A stretch of 64,000 nt of DNA, from the NCBI GenBank assembly GCA_937949945.1, contig CALFEQ010000199.1:62001-126000 (forward strand), read 5' to 3'. This document shows, piece after piece, positions 36,651-44,058 of this stretch. Under the pieces are notes generated by a model. The model was not told the origin of the DNA. It did not search any database and saw only the letters and a program-made list of their open reading frames with translations. The stretch's first letter is position 1. The number at the start of each line of letters is the position of its first letter. The position numbers and the translations under genes are program-made. The DNA is from an uncultured Myxococcales bacterium. Its GTDB lineage: Bacteria > Myxococcota_A > Polyangia > Polyangiales > Polyangiaceae.

Positions 36651-37727
36651 GTGACCGATCCCCGCAGCGCCCTCCGGCGTGCGAAGCGAGCCGTCGTCAA
36701 GATCGGTTCGAGCACGCTCGCACGTGACGAGGACGCGCATGGTCGGCTCGCGCGGGCGATCCGCGCCCTGCGCGACGACAAGCGCCTCGTCGTGCTCGTG
36801 TCGAGCGGTGCGATCGCGCTCGGGGCGCGCAAGCTCGGCTACCGCGGGCGCCCGAAGGAGATGGCGCGCCTGCAGGCGGCCGCGTCGGCGGGGCAGAGCC
36901 TGCTCATGCGCGCGTACGAGGAGGCGTTCGATGGCGAGGGCCTCGCCGTCGCCCAGGTCCTGCTCACGCACGCCGACCTCGCGGACCGCGTGCGCGCGAA
37001 CAACGCGCGCGCCGCGCTCTCCGCGCTCCTCGAGGCCGGCGCGGTGCCGATCTTGAACGAGAACGACGCCGTCGCCGTGGAGGAGATCCGCTTCGGCGAC
37101 AACGACGAGCTCTCCGCGATGGTGACGCCGCTCGTCGATGCGGACGTGCTCGTGCTTCTCTCCGACGTCGACGGCCTGCTCGACGCATCGGGCGAGCGCA
37201 TCCCCGTCGTCCGCGACGTCGCCACCGAGGCGCTGCCGCACGTTCGCGCGAAGAAGAGCGACGTCGGGCGCGGCGGGATGGCGAGCAAGATCGAGGCGGC
37301 GCGCCGTGCCACGCTCGCGGGCGCGCACGTGGTGATCGCGAACGCCGCGAAGCCGGACGTGCTCGCGCGCATCTTCGCGGGCGAAGACGAGGGCACGCTC
37401 TTCGTCGCCGCGACCCGCCGCCTGCCGGCGAAGAAGCACTGGATCGCGTTCACGCTCCGCCCGCGCGGCGACGTGTGGCTCGACCCGGGCGCGTCCGCAG
37501 CGGTGAAGAGCAAGGGCACGAGCGTGCTCGCGGTGGGCGTCGCCGGCGTGCGCGGTGACTTCCGCGCGGGCGACTCCGTCCGACTCCTCGCGCTCGACGG
37601 CACCGAGATCGGCCGCGGCCTCGCGCGCCTCTCCGCGACGGACGCGGTGCTCGTGGCGGGCAAGAAGGAGCGGCCGGGAGACGATCGGTCGATCCTGGTG
37701 CACCGCGACGATCTCGTCGTGTGGTGA
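36651..37727 (+). CDS. proB: glutamate 5-kinase
   Basis: First step of proline synthesis: phosphorylates glutamate to gamma-glutamyl phosphate. 358 residues from GTG 36651, 10 nt after the preceding gene. Amino-acid kinase domain at about 12-255 with AVVKIGSSTLA, VLVSSGAIALGARKLG, the glutamate site ILNENDAV and FGDNDELSA, and VGRGGMASKIEAA near the end. A C-terminal PUA domain (about 280-355, GDVWLDPGASAAVKSKGTSV) as in E. coli ProB. No proA is in the window. Third gene of a three-gene run. Confidence 0.97.
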   Translation: MTDPRSALRRAKRAVVKIGSSTLARDEDAHGRLARAIRALRDDKRLVVLVSSGAIALGARKLGYRGRPKEMARLQAAASAGQSLLMRAYEEAFDGEGLAVAQVLLTHADLADRVRANNARAALSALLEAGAVPILNENDAVAVEEIRFGDNDELSAMVTPLVDADVLVLLSDVDGLLDASGERIPVVRDVATEALPHVRAKKSDVGRGGMASKIEAARRATLAGAHVVIANAAKPDVLARIFAGEDEGTLFVAATRRLPAKKHWIAFTLRPRGDVWLDPGASAAVKSKGTSVLAVGVAGVRGDFRAGDSVRLLALDGTEIGRGLARLSATDAVLVAGKKERPGDDRSILVHRDDLVVW

Positions 37728-37744
37728 CTGCCGTTTGCGCGCCA

Positions 37745-38359
37745 TCAGTTGGGTTCGGCGACGGCCTCCCGGAGCAAGCTGTTCACCGCGCCTTCGAACG
37801 AGTGCTCGCCGGTCTTGCGGAGCAGCGACTGGATCTGCTTGCGGATCGTGTCCGGGCGCACGCCGCGGATGACCGCGAACTCCTCGCGCGGGACGCCGCG
37901 GGCGCCGAGCGCGAGGAGCTCGGCCTCGACGTCGCTGAGGCCGTGCCCGCGCGTCCACCGATCGAGCGCCAGGCTCACACGGCGATCGCCGGCGTTGCGG
38001 CGCGCGCGCGTCTCGTCGGCGTGGATCTTGAGCTGTTCGACGGAGAACGGCTTGAGCAGATACCGTACGCCGAGCTCGTGGGCTCGCGAGATCACCTCGT
38101 GATCGTGCCGACCCGTGAGGACGAGGACCCATATCGCAGGCCAGCGCTGGCGTGCCGGCGTGATGAGGTCGAGGCCGCATCCGTCCGGGAGGTTCACATC
38201 GACGACGAGCGAGTCGAACCTGCGCTGATGGAGAGCCGCGCGGGCAGCCGTCATCGACCCTACACCTTCGACGTTGCCATGAGCCTTCAGTGCGCGGACC
38301 ACCGCGCGCCGAACAATCTCCTCGTCCTCCACGACGAGGAACGCGATCGAGCCATCCAT
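37745..38359 (-). CDS. orphan response regulator with LuxR/FixJ-like output helix
   Basis: 204 residues. Receiver domain at about 6-120 with acidic pair DEE, phospho-acceptor Asp in VVDVNLPDG (about 54), the Thr in LTGRHD (about 82) and Lys in LLKPFS (about 104). Output region: GLSDVEAELLALGARGVPREE and VRPDTIRKQIQSLLRKTG follow the pattern of a LuxR/GerE helix-turn-helix, although with weak conservation. No sensor kinase is next to it; a decayed histidine kinase 8 kb away is unlikely to be its partner. A perfect palindrome 42 bp before the start may be its own binding site. Convergent with proB, 17 nt gap. Confidence 0.88.
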   Translation of the reverse strand: MDGSIAFLVVEDEEIVRRAVVRALKAHGNVEGVGSMTAARAALHQRRFDSLVVDVNLPDGCGLDLITPARQRWPAIWVLVLTGRHDHEVISRAHELGVRYLLKPFSVEQLKIHADETRARRNAGDRRVSLALDRWTRGHGLSDVEAELLALGARGVPREEFAVIRGVRPDTIRKQIQSLLRKTGEHSFEGAVNSLLREAVAEPN

Positions 38360-38401
38360 GTACTGCTCACGAAAAATCTCACGGCTGAGCGCCGAGCGTC
38401 T

Positions 38402-38417
38402 TTACCCCTAGGGGTAA
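38402..38417. promoter_or_regulatory. 16-bp palindrome before the response-regulator gene
   Basis: TTACCCCTAGGGGTAA is a perfect palindrome and one of few AT-flanked motifs in this GC-rich window. It lies 42 bp upstream of the response-regulator start, in the position of a promoter-proximal operator, and is a good candidate for autoregulation. Confidence 0.6.
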
Positions 38418-38534
38418 TCCGGGACGCTTTGTGAGCACATCGCATGCCCGTGCGAGGGCACGCGCGTGGCTCGATGTATTCGGCTCGTACAGCGGAGCTG
38501 GACGGCGCAGGCCCCGCACGCCTCGGGTGCTCGA

Positions 38535-39032
38535 TCAAGGCCTCTCGTAGAACGTCGCGCCCTCCTCGTACCGATTCCGGTCCGCGCAGAGCGCTTTGAC
38601 CTCATCCGTAGTGCGGACGGGATCGACGAAGACGATCCCGGCGTCCGAGTCGGCCTCCAGGTCGGTCACGTCGTAGTACCAGTCCCAGACCTCCGACCCG
38701 TCGTCGTTCTCCTCGAGGAGCTTGCACCCGCCGATGATCCGCTCGCGCGGGCACCTGCCTTCGTACGTCCGCGCGCCGTGCTTCTCGCGGCAGTCGTCGG
38801 CGATCTGGCTCACGGCGATCGTGTCGATCACCTCCTGACAGAACGGCGCGGGCTCTTTGCCCTCCTGCACGAAGCGCCGATCGCAAGCGACGTCTCCCGT
38901 CTCCCCGATGATGTCGCCGATGACGTTCGCCACGCAGCCGCCCGCCCTGCAGCCGGTCAGCGCGACGAGCAGGGCGATCGTGACGAGGCGCCGCGCGGCG
39001 AGCCCGTCGTGCAAAAAGGTGCGGGCGACCAT
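38535..39032 (-). CDS. hypothetical cysteine-containing lipoprotein
   Basis: 165 residues from ATG 39032. Signal sequence with lipobox ALTGC (about residue 28). Cysteines at eight further positions (GGCVANV, DVACDRR, PFCQEV, DDCREK, GRCPRE, GGCKLL, ALCADR and others) suggest disulfides. A WDWYYDVTDLEAD stretch is the most conserved-looking. No family recognised. It follows the HzsA-related gene on the same strand after 52 nt and may be part of the same surface complex. Confidence 0.7.
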   Translation of the reverse strand: MVARTFLHDGLAARRLVTIALLVALTGCRAGGCVANVIGDIIGETGDVACDRRFVQEGKEPAPFCQEVIDTIAVSQIADDCREKHGARTYEGRCPRERIIGGCKLLEENDDGSEVWDWYYDVTDLEADSDAGIVFVDPVRTTDEVKALCADRNRYEEGATFYERP

Positions 39033-39084
39033 GCCCGACGTGTAGCGCCGATCGCGACATCGCGACATCGCGGCGGCGCAAATT

Positions 39085-42000
39085 TCAGGGACCGGTGATC
39101 GGCCCGCGCTCCGCGGGCGGCTTGTTCATGTCGAACGGCGGCTTGGAGCGCGAGAGCGTCGCCGAGGCTTGGGTCACGAAGTCCGGCTGGAGGGCGCTGT
39201 CGACGGCGCGGCCGGAGATCGAGCCGTGGCACGGCCCGCACACCGCTCCGAAGAGGTCGGCCTTGAACGACTGGTGGGCGTACTCGCCGGGCGAGAACGA
39301 CATCGCCTCGCGCTGCACGCGCGGGAGATTGCGTGCCCTCGAGAGCTCCGTGTCGTGGAGGCCGAGCACGATCGGGACGCCGCCCGGAATCTTGAACTTC
39401 ACCGAACCGTCTTCCTCGACCGGCACCGTGCCGAGGAGGCGACGCCGCACGTACACCTTGCCGAACGCGTCGCTGACCACGAACGGGCCGCCTTGATCGA
39501 AGGACGTGACGTCGAGGGTCGGAGGCAGCTCCTCGTAGACCGCGACCGTCTGCAGATCCTTCTCGAGGAGCCGGCCCGTCGGGGTGTTCTGGAACAGGAG
39601 CGAGGCGAGCACGGGCATGTCGAGCACGTGGATCTCCGCCTCCGTGCGATCGGGGTACATCGTCACGTGCCCGTTCGGCTCGTCGAGCCGCGAGCGGAAG
39701 ATGGGGCGGGGCATGCGCTCGTACACGGCGACCGCCTCGACCTCGGCGGTCCCGGGATCGCCGAAGAGCTTCGTCTTCGCGCCCGTGACCGTGTCCATGA
39801 CGTACACGTCGTAGTCGCCGTCGAAGGTCGCAGGATCGGACGCCTCGCCGAAGCTCACGAGGATCTGCGTGCTCGGCAGCGCGGACGGCGACGTGTAGAG
39901 GCCGCTCGTCGGCATGCCGGGTCGCGCGTTCGCCGCCGGATCGGGGAAGCGCAGCGAGCGGAGGAAGAACGCCGGATCGGGGAACTGCGGCTGCGCCGGA
40001 TCGAGCACGCCGGGATCGATCGGGTAGTCCGCCGGGTCGGTGCTCCGGAAGTCGATGCCGATCGAGCGATTGAACACGGCGAGCACACCGCCTCCGCCGG
40101 GCGTGGCGGGCGTCGAGAAGATCGTCGCGAAGTCCTTGTCGGCGAGCTCGACGACCTGCGTCGCCTCGGGGTACCCGATGGATCCGCGCTGTGCGTAGAG
40201 CGGGTGGTAATCGCCGCCGTCGAGGTTCAGGCGGCGGAGCGCGAGCTGGTAGAACTCGGGCGCGCGCTTCTCGGCGGTGAAGATCAGGCGGCCGTCGTTC
40301 ATGAAGGACGGCTGCCGCTCGAGGTTCAGGAGGAACGTGAGCTGGCGGATGCGCCACGCCCCGGGCGCGCTCGAATCGGGCTCGGCGACGTACAGGTTCG
40401 CGTTCGGCTTCGAGGGGTCGGCGGGCGTGCGCTGCGGGCCCTCGTAGTCGTACGCACTGTTGTCCAAGTTCCCTCGCGTCGAGGCGAACACGATCCGCGA
40501 GACGCCGTCCTCCGGCGGGCTGTAGGTCGGGTCGAAGTTGTGGATGAGTAGGCCGTTGAGCGACTGAGGGGTCGCGTTGATCGCGGGGTGCTTGCCGCAT
40601 CCGGAGCCGTCCGCGTTCATCTCGTAGACGGCGAGCGGCTCGTTCGCGCTCGAGCGCGCGGCGAACGCGATGCGTTTGCCGTCCCACGAGACCTGCGGGC
40701 GACGGATGTCGGCCGTGCTCGGATCGAGGCCGCATCCCGCCGTGAGCGAGCGGTCTCCCTCCTGGATCGTGAGCGCGCCATTTTCGATCTTCGCTGGCAC
40801 GATGCGGAGATCGGCGCCCGGCGCGTAGACGTCGAAGTCCTGCGCGCGCTTCAGCGAGCCGGCAGGTCGCTTCACGTAGACGATGGCGCTGAGCGGCGCG
40901 AGGCCACGCTGCGCACGCTCGCGGCGCAGCCACTCGAGGATCACGCAGTAGGCCGGGATCTCGTCGAGGTTGCCGTTGTCGTAGTCGTAGCCCGCGTCGT
41001 CGCAGAGCTGCGGGTCGGCGCGGTGGTCGCCGAAGTCCTCGAGCAGCGGGCCGCCCCGGTGCGTGAGGCCGACGGGGCGGTCGCAGCCGCCGACGCCGCA
41101 GACCTCCGGCCGGTAGAGGTTCTTGCGCACCATCCGGCTCGCGTTCGGATCCTCGCTCTCGACCGCGAGCTGCAGGAGCGACAGCTCGTAGTTCCGCCGT
41201 GTCGCCGAGAGCGAGAAGCTCCCGCCCGACCCGCCGTGGAGGCGGTAGTCGTGGAACATCGAGCTGGAGTGGCACTGGATCATCATGCAGCCCTTCTTCA
41301 CGAGGATCGGCTGCACCTTGTGCGCGAAGAACAGGAACGCGGGATCCGTCGGGCCCTGCGGAGCCGGGCCGTGCTCCGCCGCCCAGGCCTCGAGCGCCTT
41401 GTACGCGGCGTCGTCGGGCGACGAGAAGAGGACGCCGCCCTCGTGGTACGCGCCGCCCTGCGCCGGCGAGAGCGGACGCCTGAGCAGCTCGCTCTGCTCC
41501 GGCGTCTGCGCGAGGTACTCCTGCGCCGCGAGGTAGTTCCAGCGGAGCTGCTCGGGAGTGTCGCCGCACGTCAGGTAGAGCGCGTTCGACATCGATCCGT
41601 GGCAGTTGCCCGCGCCGCATCCGACGCGGCTGATCTGCGGGTCGTCGGACTGGCCCGAGAGAATGGGATTGACCCTCTCTCGGAAGGTCGCGAAGTCCGG
41701 CCGCGGCGGATCCTGGGTCAGGTCGAAGTCGGCGCGGCTCGGGACGAACGTCGAGCACGGCAGCCGCTCGGTGGTCGTGGGCGGGACGCCGGTGTTGTTC
41801 TCGGTGGCGCCGTTCTGGATCCAGCGACGGAGCGTCTGGTACGCGGAGCTCGTCGGGTCGAGGACCGAGCCGCCTGCGTGCTTGATGTCGGTCGTGATCA
41901 CCGTCCTCACGCCGTCGTGGCTGGTGACCTCGACCTGGAACGGGTCGACGTTCTTGAGCAGGAACGCGGGCTGCCCGTACGGGCCGTAGTCGACGAGCAG

Positions 42001-42237
42001 GTCCCTCCGCTTCGCCACGCCTTCGTAGCTCGACGTGTCGAGGTTGCCGAGCGCGTTTCCGCGCGCGTCGGCCACGTGGCAGCCCGCGCCCGTGTTCGTG
42101 CGCACGCACGTGCTCGTGAGGATGGGGCCGATCGAGCGCTCGAAGTACGTGGATCGCGCCGGCTCCTTCGTCGCGCACGCGCCGGCGACCGCCGCCACCG
42201 CGGCCGCCACGACGACTGGGAGGAAGGTTCGACTCAT
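39085..42237 (-). CDS. HzsA-related lipoprotein with four c-type-heme motifs
   Basis: 1,050 residues, lipobox VAGAC (Cys21). Four candidate heme sites differ in spacing: C-x8-C-H at 44-54, C-x4-C-H at 207-213 (CGAGNCH) and 317-323 (CMMIQCH), and classical C-x2-C-H (CGPCH) at about 1000-1004. The middle (about 480-880) has TolB-like WD40/PD40 repeats (SWDGKRIAFAARSS, YVMDTVTGAK). The last 200 residues contain VPVEEDGSVKFKIPGGVPIVLGLHD, the signature of the hydrazine-synthase alpha middle/C-terminal domain. HzsA relatives without hydrazine synthesis are common in Myxococcota and Planctomycetes. No hzsB/C is present. Likely a surface redox protein. Preceded (upstream) by a heptamer-repeat element and a toxin-antitoxin pair. 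Confidence 0.82.
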   Translation of the reverse strand: MSRTFLPVVVAAAVAAVAGACATKEPARSTYFERSIGPILTSTCVRTNTGAGCHVADARGNALGNLDTSSYEGVAKRRDLLVDYGPYGQPAFLLKNVDPFQVEVTSHDGVRTVITTDIKHAGGSVLDPTSSAYQTLRRWIQNGATENNTGVPPTTTERLPCSTFVPSRADFDLTQDPPRPDFATFRERVNPILSGQSDDPQISRVGCGAGNCHGSMSNALYLTCGDTPEQLRWNYLAAQEYLAQTPEQSELLRRPLSPAQGGAYHEGGVLFSSPDDAAYKALEAWAAEHGPAPQGPTDPAFLFFAHKVQPILVKKGCMMIQCHSSSMFHDYRLHGGSGGSFSLSATRRNYELSLLQLAVESEDPNASRMVRKNLYRPEVCGVGGCDRPVGLTHRGGPLLEDFGDHRADPQLCDDAGYDYDNGNLDEIPAYCVILEWLRRERAQRGLAPLSAIVYVKRPAGSLKRAQDFDVYAPGADLRIVPAKIENGALTIQEGDRSLTAGCGLDPSTADIRRPQVSWDGKRIAFAARSSANEPLAVYEMNADGSGCGKHPAINATPQSLNGLLIHNFDPTYSPPEDGVSRIVFASTRGNLDNSAYDYEGPQRTPADPSKPNANLYVAEPDSSAPGAWRIRQLTFLLNLERQPSFMNDGRLIFTAEKRAPEFYQLALRRLNLDGGDYHPLYAQRGSIGYPEATQVVELADKDFATIFSTPATPGGGGVLAVFNRSIGIDFRSTDPADYPIDPGVLDPAQPQFPDPAFFLRSLRFPDPAANARPGMPTSGLYTSPSALPSTQILVSFGEASDPATFDGDYDVYVMDTVTGAKTKLFGDPGTAEVEAVAVYERMPRPIFRSRLDEPNGHVTMYPDRTEAEIHVLDMPVLASLLFQNTPTGRLLEKDLQTVAVYEELPPTLDVTSFDQGGPFVVSDAFGKVYVRRRLLGTVPVEEDGSVKFKIPGGVPIVLGLHDTELSRARNLPRVQREAMSFSPGEYAHQSFKADLFGAVCGPCHGSISGRAVDSALQPDFVTQASATLSRSKPPFDMNKPPAERGPITGP

Positions 42238-42239
42238 TT

Positions 42240-42309
42240 CAGTCCTGGAGCCTCAGTCCTCGGTCCTCGGCAGTGCGACGCCGCACGGACCTCCGTCTCC
42301 CCTGAGGCT
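42240..42309. repeat. heptamer-repeat element before the HzsA-related gene
   Basis: CAGTCCT GGAGCCT CAGTCCT CGGTCCT (42240-42267) is a run of four imperfect 7-mers of the form NNGNCCT. Outer arms AGCCTCAG (42249-42256) and CTGAGGCT (42302-42309) form an inverted repeat. The same 7-mers occur at 62341-62390. It resembles the short tandemly repeated heptamers (STRR-type) known from cyanobacteria, but no family is named here. Confidence 0.6.
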
Positions 42310-42325
42310 ATTGCGTGACGGTCTC

Positions 42326-42742
42326 TCAGGTCCATGGATCGATGACTGGAACCGCCGTCGCGACGAAGTCGTCGACGTTCCTCGTGACGACGGTGAGCCC
42401 GGCGACCAGCGCGGTGGCGGCGATGAGGCCGTCCACGACGCGTACCTGTCTTCCGAGCCGCGCTGCTTCTGCGCTGAGCGCGCCCCAACGTTCCGCGACG
42501 ATCTCGTCGACTGCAAGGATGCGTGAGGAAAAGCGGCTGCGCAGGGCCACGTAGTCTCGAGCGAGCCGCTCGCGCTTCCTGCCCGGAGGAAGCCGGTCGA
42601 TCCCCTTCCTGAGCTCGCCCAGGGAGAGCACGCTCAAGTAGAGCTCCTCTTCGATCGAAGCGCCGAGCCACGCGAGTACTCCCGGATTGGGGCTTGGCTT
42701 CCAGACTTCGGAGAGGAGACATGTGTCGAGGAGGAAAGCCAC
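42326..42742 (-). CDS. PIN-domain toxin (VapC-like)
   Basis: 138 residues from GTG 42742. PIN-domain RNase with the acidic residues in place: Asp6 in FLLDTCLLSEV, Glu in LSLGELRKGI (about 43), Asp in VVDGLIAATAL (about 104) and the Asp pair in TRNVDDF (about 124). Short, cytoplasmic. The antitoxin gene lies two bases upstream, so they form a type II pair; toxicity would come from cleavage of tRNA or other RNA. The gene pair sits directly upstream of the heptamer-repeat element and the HzsA-related gene. Confidence 0.9.
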   Translation of the reverse strand: MAFLLDTCLLSEVWKPSPNPGVLAWLGASIEEELYLSVLSLGELRKGIDRLPPGRKRERLARDYVALRSRFSSRILAVDEIVAERWGALSAEAARLGRQVRVVDGLIAATALVAGLTVVTRNVDDFVATAVPVIDPWT

Positions 42743-42744
42743 GT

Positions 42745-43005
42745 TCAGAGCTTCAGGGGGCGGTCCGTGTCCCGCGACCGCTCGATGTCGAGCTCGACGC
42801 CCTTGAAGCCGAGCCCGCGAAGGAACGGCACGATCGTGCCGCGCGGCCCTCGACTACGGCGCTTGCGCTCGAAATCCTCTTTCGAGACGATCACGACCAC
42901 CTCCTTTCCGTGGCGCGTCACCGTCTGAGGGCCGGCCTCGAGGGCGAGATCGACGATCTCGCTGAAACGGTTCTTCGCCTCTTGGAGCTGCCACTTGCGC
43001 GCCAT
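42745..43005 (-). CDS. Phd/YefM-family antitoxin
   Basis: 86 residues. N-terminal WQLQEAKNRFSEIVDLAL with the Phd DNA-binding and dimer fold, then GPQTVTRHGKEVVVIVSKEDFE, the standard Phd/YefM signature. A basic segment (ERKRRSRGPRG) and a C-terminal tail ending SRDTDRPLKL that should bind and block the toxin. It precedes the toxin gene with a 2-nt gap and probably represses the shared promoter in the 83-nt space upstream. Confidence 0.92.
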   Translation of the reverse strand: MARKWQLQEAKNRFSEIVDLALEAGPQTVTRHGKEVVVIVSKEDFERKRRSRGPRGTIVPFLRGLGFKGVELDIERSRDTDRPLKL

Positions 43006-43088
43006 GCGGAAATCCTAGCCAGTCTGGCCAGATTGTCGATCTCGCAGGGACGACGGCCGAGCCCTGCGGATGGGCTCACGGTGCCGGC

Positions 43089-44045
43089 TCAGAGCCTCCG
43101 CAGGGCGATGCGGGCTTGGTCACGGACCAGGCCGTCGGGGTCGTTGTTCGCGACCTCCTCGAGGACGGGGCGCGCCTTCGGGTCGTGGAGGGCGCCGAGG
43201 GCGTGGCAGGCGGCGTTGCGGACGTTCGCGTCGGGGTCCTTCGCGAGCGCGATCAGGCTGTCGACGCCCTCGCGCGCGCGCATCGCGCCGAGCAGCTCGG
43301 CGGCGGCGCGACGGACCCGCGCGTCGGCGTCGCTCGTGACCTTCACGACCTGCGCGACGCCCTTGAACGCGTTGATGCGACCGGCCGCCTTCAGGACGGC
43401 GAGCTTCACGCGGGGATCGACGTCGACCTCGAGCGCCTTCGCCATGGCGCCGTTGCCGTCGTCGTTCAGGCGGCCGAGGGCGGCCGCCGCGGCGGCGCGG
43501 ACGTTGGGATCGGGATCCCTCCCGAGCGCGACGGCGCACGCGTCGATGCCCGGGGCCGCGAGGAACTCGCCGAGCGCGTTCGCGGCGTAGGCGCGCCGGA
43601 CCGGATCGGGGTCGTTCGCGAGCGTCTGGATCGTACGCTCGTAGACCTCGCCCTTGCCGAACACGCCGAACACCCGTCGCCGGAGCCACCACGCGGCGAT
43701 CTCGCGCGTGCGCGGGTTCGGGTCGTAGAGCAACGGCTCGATGAACGGGATGCAGTCGACGCACTCGACACGCTCACCGTGCTCGAGGGTCGCCCAGATC
43801 GCCATCATCGAGCCGGACGCCGCCACGCTCTTGATGCGATCGGCGGTGGAGAGGTGCTCGATCTGATCCGGCGGGATCGCGCCGTAGACCCGCTGCGTGC
43901 CCGCGATGTTCTGGTTCGTGTTCGCCGTCGCCGGACTTCCGGCCATCAGGGACGCGCACGCGAGCGCGAACGCCAGAAGGCCCACCGACTGCGCCGTCCT
44001 GCGGGCGACCTTGGTTTTCGTCTCGAAGCTCTTGGAGATGCGCAT
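43089..44045 (-). CDS. exported HEAT-repeat protein with a C-x2-C motif
   Basis: 318 residues. Signal-like N-terminus (about 1-42: KVARRTAQSVGLLAFALACASLMAGS). Residues about 100-103 read CVDC, a possible redox or metal pair but not a heme motif, as no His follows. The body is a superhelix of HEAT repeats with the DPDPxVRxAAAxALG signature five times (NDPDPVRRAYAANALG, RDPDPNVRAAAAAALG, SDADARVRRAAAELLG, KDPDANVRNAACHALG). Such repeats form protein-docking surfaces. It lies 13 nt after the second HzsA-related gene and is surely cotranscribed, so it may assemble that heme protein with partners. Confidence 0.82.
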   Translation of the reverse strand: MRISKSFETKTKVARRTAQSVGLLAFALACASLMAGSPATANTNQNIAGTQRVYGAIPPDQIEHLSTADRIKSVAASGSMMAIWATLEHGERVECVDCIPFIEPLLYDPNPRTREIAAWWLRRRVFGVFGKGEVYERTIQTLANDPDPVRRAYAANALGEFLAAPGIDACAVALGRDPDPNVRAAAAAALGRLNDDGNGAMAKALEVDVDPRVKLAVLKAAGRINAFKGVAQVVKVTSDADARVRRAAAELLGAMRAREGVDSLIALAKDPDANVRNAACHALGALHDPKARPVLEEVANNDPDGLVRDQARIALRRL

Positions 44046-44058
44046 CGTTCCGAGCTCC

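Noticed and set aside
42326..43005. Toxin-antitoxin pair as a sign of a mobile island around the HzsA-related genes.
   Set aside because: No recombinase, transposase or flanking repeats with target duplications; base composition is like that of neighbours.
43089..44045. Tandem repeats in the HEAT gene taken as a DNA repeat array.
   Set aside because: The repetition is at protein level (HEAT units) with diverged DNA.
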